This document shows positions 36,362-44,340 of a stretch of 64,000 nucleotides of DNA, one piece after another. Source of the stretch: CAWEPK01 sp963835595 (GTDB lineage Bacteria; Desulfobacterota; Syntrophorhabdia; Syntrophorhabdales; WCHB1-27); assembly GCA_963835595.1 (NCBI GenBank), contig CAWIGL010000002.1:2666001-2730000 (forward strand), in the 5' to 3' direction. Each line of letters starts with the position of its first letter. The stretch's first letter is position 1. Made by a program: the position numbers and the translations under genes. The notes under the pieces were generated by a model. It made no database searches, was not told where the DNA came from, and saw nothing but the letters and a program-made list of their open reading frames with translations.

Positions 36362-37303
36362 CTACTTATTCGGCTTATAGCCCCAAGGATAGCCAAGAAT
36401 AGTTCCAGCAGCATTGGGAACACTGTTTGGGTTGCTTGGGGGGCCCGGACTAAACAAGCCATTAAGAAACTGCAGGAATCCGATTATTGCTGCGGGATTG
36501 GCAGCAGCACTGATGGCTGCAGCACCCGCGCCCCCGGCCACGGCGTAAGGTCCAAAGGTTTCCTTAAGGCCTTCCTGGTCCGCTGTTGGAATGCCGGGAG
36601 GTATCTGCTGTCCTTTTTGGGATGTGGTATTCTTGGACGATCTATCACTAACGTTTGCAGAAGCGCCATTATTTCCTCCCGATCCATCGGACCGTTCATC
36701 CTCCTGTTGCGCCACGGCGTCGAGATAATTTTTTCTCAGCGAGAGGCCCTGCATGGCCCGGTCGTAAGTAGTATCGAAGTAGCCTCCGGTATCAGGGTAA
36801 CGCCAATTGCGGTTGAGATACAGGCCCACATCTTTTGCGTCGGCGTCCTGACCTTGATTCCATATGCCATAGGCGATCTGCTTCTGATCGTACCGCTTCA
36901 CGCTCGGGTCCCAGGCGATATCCCCGGCCGCTTCCCAGATGCGAGGGACCCAGGCGCCCATGACCCTTATCTGGGCGTCAGGGTCCGCCTTGGCTTTAGC
37001 GGCATTTTCGATTATGGGCCTGTAGTTCTCGTTGTAGTAGTCAACAGCGTCCCGCCACGTGTTTTGCGTAAATTGACCAAGGCCGTATTCATCCGAGGCC
37101 TCGTTCATACCCCCTGCGTTCGCATCGAAGCCCGATTTGTGCCCCATCACGGCTGTCCCGAAGGCTATCTGCGGGTCGGCGAGCCCCATGCTTTTCCATG
37201 TCGATACGGCGCGCTCGATCGTCGCGTTCTTCTGGTTCTCGGTCACCTTTTTCCTGCCCGGCATTTCCTTGATCTGGATCGTGTCCCAATAGGTCGATGC
37301 CAT
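36362..37303 (-). CDS. Lysozyme/transglycosylase-like protein with variable C-terminal tail
   Basis: A 313-residue protein starting at ATG 37303 (MASTYWD), with a GAGG site just upstream. Residues 25-180 resemble SLT/lysozyme-type domains (AFGTAVMGHKSGFDANAGG, EYGLGQFTQNTW), but Lys56 stands where the family normally has the catalytic Glu of the ESGF motif. Residues 190-235 are a low-complexity Ser/Asn/Gly linker. Residues about 238-290 include a glycine/alanine-rich hydrophobic segment, and the end is PGPPSNPNS...GYPWGYKPNK, repeated in two orphan fragments downstream. It probably acts on or crosses the envelope as a phage or toxin protein. Its function is unproven. Confidence 0.6.
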   Translation of the reverse strand: MASTYWDTIQIKEMPGRKKVTENQKNATIERAVSTWKSMGLADPQIAFGTAVMGHKSGFDANAGGMNEASDEYGLGQFTQNTWRDAVDYYNENYRPIIENAAKAKADPDAQIRVMGAWVPRIWEAAGDIAWDPSVKRYDQKQIAYGIWNQGQDADAKDVGLYLNRNWRYPDTGGYFDTTYDRAMQGLSLRKNYLDAVAQQEDERSDGSGGNNGASANVSDRSSKNTTSQKGQQIPPGIPTADQEGLKETFGPYAVAGGAGAAAISAAANPAAIIGFLQFLNGLFSPGPPSNPNSVPNAAGTILGYPWGYKPNK

Positions 37304-37308
37304 GTCCC

Positions 37309-37398
37309 TCACCTCTTCTTGAATTCATATTCTACTGTGCGGGAAAACTTATCCCCCCAGCGGTGTTTCAAGGGGCGCTTCAATTCTCGCATGTTCAT
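37309..37398 (-). CDS. Small basic protein upstream of the lysozyme-like gene
   Basis: A 29-residue frame, MNMRELKRPLKHRWGDKFSR and nine more residues, preceded by GGAGG 9 bases upstream. Its stop lies 5 bases before the ATG of the lysozyme-like gene. Composition and the ribosome binding site favour a real gene. A further 23-codon frame at 37427-37498 is possible but less certain. Confidence 0.4.
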   Translation of the reverse strand: MNMRELKRPLKHRWGDKFSRTVEYEFKKR

Positions 37399-37512
37399 AT
37401 CCGATGCCCTCCTTCCACTCTATTCATTAAGACTCGCTTTCGGGCACATTTCTTCCGTATATGACGTGCCTGTCTTCATCGTACTTACAGTTTCTCATTA
37501 CCCGGAATTCTT

Positions 37513-37584
37513 GTCAAAGTGACAACCAGGAGTGACAAGGAGGGATGACAACCAGAGGTGACAACCAGGAGTGACAAAAAGCAT
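37513..37584 (+). repeat. Iteron-like array 1 (13-bp TGACAACCAGGRG units)
   Basis: Five 13-bp units of TGACAACCAGGAG type (the second is TGACAAGGAGGGA) are framed by GTCAAAG and GCATG. The whole array is repeated in inverted orientation at 38196-38268 with the same unit order, so together they flank 37513-38268 like long terminal inverted repeats. Confidence 0.75.
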
Positions 37585-37636
37585 GTTCGAACGGAATCTG
37601 ATATATCGTCCAAGGCCCCCTTATTCTATGGGACGG

Positions 37637-37912
37637 TCAACCGGTGGTATCAACGTTCGATTTGGCCCCTTGAATCATCCGCGTGACCTCGGGATTCGCA
37701 TTTATCGTGATGATATCGATTTGTGGATGCCGGTTCGCAAAAACTCTGAATATCTCATCCGCAAATGAAGGGCCTATCGTTTCGACGCCAGTGAAATCTA
37801 GAACCACAGTCGTGTAAGCCTCCACCCCTTCAAGGAGCCGCTTCGCCTCTGACCGCGTAATGAGTTCTTCATCGCCGTGTTGAGCGGCGCGCACGGATAC
37901 GACAGTTTTCAT
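37637..37912 (-). CDS. STAS-like DUF4325 protein
   Basis: A 91-residue protein, start at MKTVVSVR (37912; another ATG lies 9 bases upstream). It matches the DUF4325 STAS-like domain: LITRSEAKRLLEGVEAY, VVLDFTGVETIGPSFADEIF and ANRHPQIDIITINAN. Such domains often pair with an ATP-binding regulator, but no partner is seen; the upstream side is dispersed-element copy D. It is enclosed by the two inverted iteron arrays. Confidence 0.75.
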   Translation of the reverse strand: MKTVVSVRAAQHGDEELITRSEAKRLLEGVEAYTTVVLDFTGVETIGPSFADEIFRVFANRHPQIDIITINANPEVTRMIQGAKSNVDTTG

Positions 37913-37998
37913 GAACCCCATGATGACATGCTTTTCGAAGAGCGTCAACCAATTATGCAGACAGTGTTCACGAAACTTCGAGGCCTTGGGGGGTTCCA

Positions 37999-38129
37999 GG
38001 GGGGCCTGGGGGATTTTCGATGGATAATGCGTAGACCCTGAAGGTGCACGACGCAGCATACTTTTTGTGTATGTGAGGAGTTGCGCCGAAGGGTCGCCCG
38101 CATTAGGCGCGAAAAGAGCCAGGACCCCC
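37999..38129 (+). repeat. Dispersed structured element, copy D
   Basis: Starts GGGGGGCCTGG then GGGATTTTCGATGG, central GCATAC-TTTTTGT-GTATGTG hairpin, GAGGAGTTGCGCCGA, GGCGCGAAAAGAGCCAGG, and ends ACCCCC. CCTGG/CCAGG and GGGGG/CCCCC pair with one internal mismatch. It lies between the DUF4325 gene and array 2. Confidence 0.75.
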
Positions 38130-38195
38130 TGGGGGCGGGCGACGAGCGGAAAGAATTGGCGATGCCGAAGCAACGCCTCGAAAAAAAATCTAAAT

Positions 38196-38268
38196 CATGC
38201 AAATTGTCACCCCTGGTTGTCACCCCTGGTTGTCACCCCTCCATGTCACCCCTGGTTGTCACTTTGAC
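38196..38268 (-). repeat. Iteron-like array 2 (inverted copy of array 1)
   Basis: On the minus strand: GTCAAAG, then TGACAACCAGGGG, TGACATGGAGGGG, two more TGACAACCAGGGG units, TGACAATTTGCATG. It is the mirror of array 1 with a few substitutions. It ends 30 bases before terS. Confidence 0.75.
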
Positions 38269-38298
38269 AGGGTTTTTCCCTTGCAATAAGCTGTCTGC

Positions 38299-38634
38299 AT
38301 GAACACGGCGGAGAAGAAAAAAGGACATGGAAGAAAAGAAGGCAGGGGCGGCGCCCGCAAGCCGGCAGGGGCCTACGAAGGCTTCATCGCGCGGCTCGAA
38401 GAGCGCATCCCGGACGAGCTCCTGGTGGACCAGCTCGAAAGAGAGCTGCGGCTGGGGGGCGACGCGCCAGACCTGAAGGCAATGTCGATCAGGCAGAAGG
38501 CGCGGCAGGACATCGAGGCGCACAAGGGCTACAGGCGCTCAGGCGGCCAGGAGGCGGCAGACCGCAAAGGCGCGGGCGGCGGCCTGATCGTCAGGATCAT
38601 CAGGTTCGCGGAGGTGAAAGATGGCGGCAGGTAG
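38299..38634 (+). CDS. Putative terminase small subunit
   Basis: A 111-residue basic, helical protein directly upstream of terL and overlapping it by 14 bases. A Lys/Arg/Gly-rich N-terminus (about 1-25) precedes helices (YEGFIARLEERIPDELLVDQ and MSIRQKARQDIEAHKGYR). Small terminase subunits are poorly conserved; the call rests mainly on position. It would recognise phage DNA for packaging. Confidence 0.6.
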   Translation: MNTAEKKKGHGRKEGRGGARKPAGAYEGFIARLEERIPDELLVDQLERELRLGGDAPDLKAMSIRQKARQDIEAHKGYRRSGGQEAADRKGAGGGLIVRIIRFAEVKDGGR

Positions 38635-40144
38635 CATAAGCGGCTGCGCAGCCAAAAGAAGCAGCAGGACGGCCGCCGGCGGCCGCTCTTGCGCGCGACA
38701 GAAAACGCAAGCACCCTTGCGAGCTCCAGGCGCCGCTGCCGCCGGAACCCGCGCCTCCGCCCGACCGAGGACCGCCAAGACCGTCAAGACCGCAGCCCAA
38801 CAGTCCCCGGTCATTACCCTCCCCCGGAACTGGTCCCCCAGGCCGGATCAGCGCCCCCTATGGGATTATCTTGAGTCGGGCGGGAAGCGCGCAGTGATGG
38901 TGGCGCACAGGCGGTGGGGCAAGGACGAGGTGGCGCTCCACTTCGCAGCCGTCGCCGCGATGCAGCGGACGGGCAACTACTGGCACATGCTGCCCCAGTA
39001 CGGCCAGGCGCGGCAGGGTCATCTGGGAGGCGGTCAACCCGCGCACGGGCATCCGCCGCATCGACGAGGCGTTCCCCGCCGAGATCAGGCGCAGGACCAT
39101 CGACGGCGAGATGCTCATCGAGCTTGCGAACGGCTCGACGTGGCAGCTTGTCGGCTCCGACAACTACGACACGCTCGTCGGCTCGCCGCCCGTCGGCATC
39201 GTCTTTTCCGAGTACGCCGTGGCGGACCCCATGGCGTGGGCCTATTTCCGGCCGATCCTGGCGGAGAACGGCGGCTGGGCGCTCTTCATCTACACGCCGC
39301 GCGGGCGCAACCACGGCAAGACCCTCTACGACTTCGCGCGCCTTGAAGAAGGCTGGTTCGCCCGCATCCTGTCCGCCTCGGACACGCCCGTCTTCTCGGC
39401 CGACCGCCTGGAGCAGGAGCGCCGCGAGATCTGCGCCGAGTTCGGCGAGACCGAAGGGGAGATGCTCTTCCTCCAGGAATACGACTGCTCCTTCGAGGGG
39501 ATGGTCCACGGCGCCTACTACGCGAAGCAGCTCGCCGCAGCGCGCTCGGAAGGGCGCATCGGCCGCCGTCCCCCACGCTGCCGGCCACGAGGTCTACACG
39601 TTCTGGGACTTAGGGATGGACGACTCGACCTCCATCTGGTTCATGCAGGCGATAGGCCGGGAGCTGCGCTTCATCGACTATTACGAGGCGGCAGGCGAGG
39701 GGCTTGCCCACTACGCGGCCGTCCTTAAAGGGAAGCCCTACGTCTACGGTGACCACTATATGCCCCACGACGCGGACGTGCGGGAGCTCGGCACGGGCAC
39801 GAGCCGGAAGAGCACGGCCGAGGCCCTCGGCATCAGGCCCGTCATCGTCGTGCCCAGGCCGCGCGACACGCAGGCGGTACTCTCCGGCATCGAGGCCGCC
39901 CGCAACATCATGTCCCGGTGCTGGTTCGACGAAAAGCGGTGCGCCAGGGGCCTGGCCGCCCTTGAAGGGTACAGGTCCGAGTACGACGAGGAGAGGAAGA
40001 AGCTGGCCGACCGCCCGCTTCACGACTGGTGCTCTCACGGCGCCGACAGCTTTTCGGACGTTCGCCGCCGGCTTCAGTCCCCGCGCCTCGTCGCGGTCCG
40101 TTACGTCCATGATGAACGCCATCGACCTGAGGGGGAAATGGTGA
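38621..40144 (+). CDS. terL: Terminase large subunit (frameshifted)
   Basis: A roughly 500-residue packaging ATPase and nuclease. Walker A is the phage-type VMVAHRRWGKDEVALH; the Walker B region is VGIVFSEYAVADPMAW, followed by FIYTPRGRNHGKTLYD. The nuclease part starts EVYTFWDLGMDDSTSIWF with an acidic cluster. The gene passes through three frames, with breaks near 39015, 39560 and 40060, and ends at 40144 (MMNAIDLRGKW). All conserved blocks remain. The N-terminal 65 residues are low complexity and may not be translated as shown. Confidence 0.85.
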
Positions 40145-40160
40145 GACAGAAACGGTTTTT

Positions 40161-40310
40161 TATGAGCGGGGAGGCTCCGGTGGCTTGCCGCCGGAGGGGG
40201 TGGGCTGTGAATTATGCCGCAGTCTGCATTGCGTACTTGCCAGCTTGTCGAGCGGCTAATCTAGTTCGTGAGCGGGCTTGGGGTGCTGAACCCCAATAAT
40301 TGCCCGTTAT
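40161..40310 (+). repeat. Double-hairpin repeat, long copy
   Basis: TATGAGCGGGGAGGCTCCGG, then GGCTTGCCGCCGGAGGGGG (a CTCCGGYGG/CCGCCGGAG hairpin) at 40161-40202, and GGGGTGCTGAACCCCAATAA with TTGCC at about 40280-40304. The same two parts are fused at 43887-43948. It lies between terL and portal; no gene is seen here. Confidence 0.55.
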
Positions 40311-40385
40311 AAGAGGTGCCGAATCCTAAAGATTGTGCATGAGTGGAAAAGATGAAGTGGGACAGACAAGCGGCGGGAGATAAAA

Positions 40386-42524
40386 ATGGATAAAGAGCGC
40401 GAGTTTCTTGACACTGCCACTAAGCGCCTGCAGCGCGAGATCGACGCGGACGACCACAACAGGCAGGCGTCGATAGAAGACCTGAAGTTCCTGAACGGCG
40501 ACCAGTGGGACGCTGCCGAGGAAGCGAGGCGCCGCCTGCGCGGCAGGCCGTGCCTGCGGACGAACGAGCTGCCGAAGTACGTCAATCAGGTCGTCGGCGA
40601 CATGCGCCAGAACAGGGCGCGCGTCAAGGTGCGTCCCGTCGATTCGGCCGGCGACGTGGACATGGCGAAGATCCGGAGCGGCCTCATCGCCAACATCGAA
40701 TACCTGTCGGACGCGGAGGCGATCTACGACTACGCGGGCGAGATGGCCGTCTCCTGCGGCTACGGGGCGTGGCGCGTCGGCACGCGCTACACCGAGGAGA
40801 ACCCCTTCCTCCAGGAGGTCTACCTGGAGCGCATCAAGAACCCCTTCCTCGTCTACATGGACTCGTCGGCCAAATCGGAGGTCTACGCGGACGCCAAATA
40901 CGGCTTCGTCCTTGAAAAGGTGACGCGCGAGGAGTTCGAGGAGCGCTTCCCAGGCAAGGAGCCGCCCGGCGACCCCGTAAAGACAGGCAAAGGGACGGGC
41001 CAGGAGGTATGGTACGCCCAGGGTGCGTTTTTCATAGCCGACTACTACGTGATCGAGCGCGAGAAAAAGACCGTCTGCCTCATGGGCGACGGACAGCTTT
41101 TGGATAAGGCGGAGGCGGAAAGGCTCGCAGACGAATGGCGCGCCGGCCAAGCCGCGGACGGGCAAGAGGCTGTAATGGCCTTGGCGGCCGCAATGGTCCC
41201 AGGGGCCCCAAGCCCCCATGAAGCCCCGGATGCGGCCGGCCGGCCCGACGCAACGCAGGGGGCCGTGCCCCCGGAAGCCTTTCCGCTCCTGCCTCCCTCC
41301 CTTACGATAGCGGGCGAGCGCACCGTCGAGGCGCCGCGCGTGCGATGGTACGCGATCACGGCGAACCAGGTGCTCGACGGCCCGAAGGACGTGCCCGGCC
41401 GCTACATCCCCATCATCGTAGTCAAGGGGCCTGAGCGCAACATCGAGGGGAAGACCCACGTGCGCAGCCTCATCAGGGACGCGAAGGACCCCCAGCGTCT
41501 TCTGAACTTCTGGGTGACGGACTCGGCGGAGATCGTCGACATGATCCCGAAGGCCCCCTGGATCGGCACTGCGCGGCAGTTCGAAGGCTACGAGCAGGAC
41601 TACGCTGCCGCGAACGCGGAGAACTTCCCCTTCCTCAAGTACAACATCGACCAGGGCGCGCCCCCGCCGCAGCGGGTGGCGGTCAGCGGCGTGCCGGTCG
41701 CAGTCTTCGAGCAGATCGGGCAGGCGAAGCAGGCGATCAAGGACACGATCGGCATGTTCGCCGCAGATATAGGCGACAGAGGCCCGGAGCTTTCCGGCAA
41801 GGCGATATTGCAGCGCCAGAAGCCCGGCGACGTGGCGACCTTCGCCTTCATCGACAACCTGGCGCGGTCCATCTCCCATTCGGGCCGCGTAATAAACGAG
41901 ATGATCCCGGAGGTCTACGACACGGAGCGCGACGTGCGGATCAGGAACGCGGACGAGACGGAAGAGTTCGCGCCCGTCAACACGACGGCCGGAAGCGTGA
42001 TGGAGGCGCTGGCCGCCAACGCCGGGCGCTACGCCGGACTCGACAGGGAGGGCCTCGCGCGCATCATGGCAAGGCACGGGGGCAGCGCGCGGTACAACGA
42101 CCTGACGGCGGGCAGGTACGACGTGGTGGTGACGACGGGGCCGTCCTATGCGACGCAGAGGCAGGAGGCGGCGCAGTCGCTTGAGCGCCTTGTCGCCGCC
42201 TTCCCGCAGGTGATGACGGTCGCGGGCGACCTGATCTATAAGTTCCAGGATTTTTTGGGGGCGGAGGAGATCGCGGAGCGGATCGAGAGGACCATGCCGC
42301 CCGCCCTTGTGCCTCCCAAGGAGGGCGCGCCTCCGAGACCGCCGCAGCCCCCGCCCCCCCAGATGCAGGTTAAGATGCTGGAAATGGAGGTGAAAAGAAC
42401 GGAATTACAGGTCCAGCAGCAGAAGCTACAGGTGGAGAAATTGCGCGCGCTGAAGGAGGCGCAGAGTGAGAATGGTGAAGTGAGGACCATGCTGCTGGAC
42501 CTGCTGAGCGAGGTCTTCGCATGA
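40386..42524 (+). CDS. P22-type portal protein
   Basis: A 712-residue portal protein, the dodecameric DNA entry ring of the capsid. Family features are the N-terminal DADDHNRQASIEDLKFLNGD, the PCLRTNELPKYVNQVVGDMR block, and VRIRNADETEEFAPVN towards the C-terminus. The last 90 residues are a Pro-rich stretch and a coiled coil (VKMLEMEVKRTELQVQQQKL). The frame is intact and starts at ATG 40386 after GGGAGAT. It follows terL in normal phage order, but the capsid genes expected next are missing. Confidence 0.9.
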   Translation: MDKEREFLDTATKRLQREIDADDHNRQASIEDLKFLNGDQWDAAEEARRRLRGRPCLRTNELPKYVNQVVGDMRQNRARVKVRPVDSAGDVDMAKIRSGLIANIEYLSDAEAIYDYAGEMAVSCGYGAWRVGTRYTEENPFLQEVYLERIKNPFLVYMDSSAKSEVYADAKYGFVLEKVTREEFEERFPGKEPPGDPVKTGKGTGQEVWYAQGAFFIADYYVIEREKKTVCLMGDGQLLDKAEAERLADEWRAGQAADGQEAVMALAAAMVPGAPSPHEAPDAAGRPDATQGAVPPEAFPLLPPSLTIAGERTVEAPRVRWYAITANQVLDGPKDVPGRYIPIIVVKGPERNIEGKTHVRSLIRDAKDPQRLLNFWVTDSAEIVDMIPKAPWIGTARQFEGYEQDYAAANAENFPFLKYNIDQGAPPPQRVAVSGVPVAVFEQIGQAKQAIKDTIGMFAADIGDRGPELSGKAILQRQKPGDVATFAFIDNLARSISHSGRVINEMIPEVYDTERDVRIRNADETEEFAPVNTTAGSVMEALAANAGRYAGLDREGLARIMARHGGSARYNDLTAGRYDVVVTTGPSYATQRQEAAQSLERLVAAFPQVMTVAGDLIYKFQDFLGAEEIAERIERTMPPALVPPKEGAPPRPPQPPPPQMQVKMLEMEVKRTELQVQQQKLQVEKLRALKEAQSENGEVRTMLLDLLSEVFA

Positions 42525-42532
42525 TGGGTGCG

Positions 42533-42657
42533 GGCCGGCCGCTTTTTGCGCCTGAGGTCGTCGTCGCGTTCGGCGCGGCTCCTCACATACGCAAAAAGTA
42601 TGCTGCGTCGCGCGCCATCAGCGACTCCTACTCATGCATCAAAAATCGCCTCGGCCA
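42533..42657 (-). repeat. Dispersed structured element, copy E (diverged)
   Basis: On the minus strand: GGCCGAGGCGATTTTTGATG, a GCATAC-TTTTTGC-GTATGTG hairpin, GAGGAGCCGCGCCGAACGCG, GGCGCAAAAAGCGGCC. The ends (GGCCG / CGGCC) pair. The central hairpin and GAGGAGCCGCGCCGA box are nearly identical to copies C and D; the arms differ. Confidence 0.65.
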
Positions 42658-42674
42658 AATGTAGGCGAGAGGAG

Positions 42675-42775
42675 TGACAAAGGTTGTGACAAAACGATTG
42701 ACAAAATTGGCGGGGGAGCACGTATAAGATGTCGATATTACTGATAACGGGTGTGACAAAATGAGTGACAAAACG
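42675..42775 (+). promoter_or_regulatory. TGACAAA repeat cluster with embedded promoter
   Basis: TGACAAA-type units start at 42675, 42687, 42699, 42754 and 42766, with an exact 12-base period inside each group. TTGACA at 42698-42703 and TATAAG 19 bases downstream could be a promoter, bracketed by the repeats. This looks like an operator cluster. It relates in sequence to the TGACAACC arrays at 37513 and 38196. Confidence 0.5.
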
Positions 42776-42914
42776 GAAAGTGGAAATGGGGCGACGGGCT
42801 TTGGACATTGAAGGATGCAATAGGGAGAAACCTTTGAGAGCCCAGACTCGGCGTGATAGAATAGGGCTACGTATTGACAATATTTTGCCTCGTGCAGGCC
42901 AGAGGTCCGTAGCG

Positions 42915-43598
42915 GTGATCCAAGGTTACCTTGACGAAAGCGGCACGCATAGAAATGCAACTGTGCTGTGTGTGGCCGGCTACTTTGCACCGGAGAGCAG
43001 ATGGCACTCTTTCGAAAGGGAATGGCGGACGATTCTTAAAGACCATGGAATTTCCCGTTTCCATGCCACCGAACGCAAATCGGCGCCGCTGAAGTCTCAT
43101 CTTGCGACGATTATAGAAGGCCATAAACTCAGGGGCGTGGTGTGTTCGGTCGATCCAGCAGTGTACAACTCTAATGCTTCGGGCCATCTGAAAAGTGTGA
43201 TCGGAAACGCTTATGCGGCGTGCGCATTCTCTTGTGCTCTGGAAATTTGCAAGCAGGCCAAGGAGTGGTACGGTGAGCGTGTAGCGCTTGTATTCGAGGC
43301 GGGACAGCCCAACAGCGACCACATCGAGGATGGCATCAAAGCCGTCAGAGACGACCCAATCCCTGCATACGCAGAAATAGTAGGTGTGACATCCGCTAGC
43401 AAGGATGTGCTACCCCTCCAGGCCGCTGACTTCCTTGCACATAGCTGCGGTACGCATTCACAATGGTTCGAACGTCTTTTAGGAACCCGCGTAGTCCATG
43501 CTGTCCTTACATCCGAACGCCTGACGGAAATATCAAAAGGAATAAAGGGATTAATTTCCAGCCAACCCCGGCCATCTATTGACCGAATGGAGGCGTGA
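42915..43598 (+). CDS. DUF3800 family protein
   Basis: A roughly 227-residue DUF3800 protein. Diagnostic blocks are YLDESGTHRNATVLCVAGYF near the start, FEREWRTILKDHGISRFHA, and the late LQAADFLAHSCGTH. DUF3800 has an RNase H-like fold with conserved acidic residues and is common in mobile elements and defence islands; its activity is not established. I placed the start at GTG 42915 (VIQGYLDESG) because the domain starts there; the frame is open from 42765. It sits where scaffolding and capsid genes should be, next to copy E. Confidence 0.75.
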   Translation: MIQGYLDESGTHRNATVLCVAGYFAPESRWHSFEREWRTILKDHGISRFHATERKSAPLKSHLATIIEGHKLRGVVCSVDPAVYNSNASGHLKSVIGNAYAACAFSCALEICKQAKEWYGERVALVFEAGQPNSDHIEDGIKAVRDDPIPAYAEIVGVTSASKDVLPLQAADFLAHSCGTHSQWFERLLGTRVVHAVLTSERLTEISKGIKGLISSQPRPSIDRMEA

Positions 43599-43600
43599 GC

Positions 43601-43768
43601 ATGACGTGTTCAACGTGTGGTAAGAAGGTGACCAAAAAGAACTTGGCAATATGGCACACGGCGGATCCCGATCCGGATACGATGATTCCACTGGTTAGAA
43701 AAGACCGGGTGATTTGTGGGGAATGTTCGGACAAACTGGATAGGAGCGAGGGTATAAAAACTGAATAG
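43601..43768 (+). CDS. Small zinc-ribbon protein
   Basis: A 55-residue protein beginning MTCSTCGKKVTKKNLAIW and ending with CGEC and a charged tail. The two CxxC pairs (residues 3-6 and 41-44) form a zinc-ribbon-like site. It starts two bases after the DUF3800 stop, so both are probably translated together. Function unknown. Confidence 0.6.
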   Translation: MTCSTCGKKVTKKNLAIWHTADPDPDTMIPLVRKDRVICGECSDKLDRSEGIKTE

Positions 43769-43828
43769 CTAAAATTTCGGGTTCTTGCCCGGCCCGGCCA
43801 GGCCGGGGTGAGACGAAAGCGAACAAAG

Positions 43829-43877
43829 AGGACGGCAGTGTAGGTGCCTACACCACTTGCACTGTCGTCCTTTTTGT
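43829..43877 (+). terminator. Intrinsic terminator after the DUF3800 unit
   Basis: AGGACGGCAGTG (43829-43840) pairs with CACTGTCGTCCT (43860-43871), with one G-U pair, followed by TTTTTGTTT. Confidence 0.75.
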
Positions 43878-44071
43878 TTGGCCTGATATGAGCGGGGAGG
43901 CTCCGGCGGCTTGCCGCCGGAGGGGGTGCTGAACCCCAATGGTTGCCTGTGGTAAGGCGTGGTGAACGCAAGGGATGAATAGTCGGATGCATAGAGCGCA
44001 GGAACGAACGGGCGGACAAAAAGAAGAAGTGCCTACATCACTTGCACTGTCGTCCTTTTTGTTTGGCCTGA
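43844..44071 (+). repeat. 43-bp direct repeat and double-hairpin repeat, short copy
   Basis: The 43 bases 43844-43886 recur at 44029-44071 with one mismatch; they carry the right arm of the terminator and its T-run. Between them (43887-43948) is the short copy of the double-hairpin repeat seen at 40161. The rest of 43769-44130 shows no gene. Confidence 0.65.
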
Positions 44072-44130
44072 ACCAATAAGCGCTGACGCGCTGAAGGCGC
44101 AAGGCGCGGATTACGAAAAGGAGACCGGAG

Positions 44131-44340
44131 ATGACAAGTACCGTGGACGATATTAGTTCCACCGCCGGAAATGAGGGGTCGGCGCCCTCAATGGATGAAG
44201 GAGCAGCAACGGACGGACAGGCCGCAACGCCCGGAATGGGGCGCCCGGATTCGGCAGCCGGGGAGGGCGAAGGCGGGGACGCTGCGCAGGAAGCGCCCGA
44301 GAGGGCGGCGGCGATGACGGGACATCCCAGGGGAAGATGA
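44131..44340 (+). pseudogene. Acidic N-terminal fragment, possibly scaffolding protein
   Basis: A 69-residue frame with a good AAGGAG site. It is acidic, Ala/Gly/Glu/Ser-rich and disordered (MTSTVDDISSTAGNEGSAPS), as scaffolding-protein N-termini often are. Near 44310 the next conserved sequence, in another frame, is the end of a tail-tube protein. I infer the 5' end of a scaffolding gene left by a deletion. Confidence 0.4.

Noticed and set aside
37513..37584. TGACAACC array as a CRISPR
   Set aside because: Units are 13 bp and directly adjacent, with no spacers, and no cas gene is present.
40215..40310. Possible tRNA gene between terL and portal
   Set aside because: No cloverleaf with correct T-arm and acceptor stem can be drawn; the structure is explained by the double-hairpin repeat.
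40326..42077. 583-codon open frame on the minus strand opposite the portal gene
   Set aside because: It is the GC-rich antisense shadow of a well-conserved portal gene, with shadow-type composition and no start signal. The same applies to long minus-strand frames at 8032-9102, 13310-14155 and 14311-15282.
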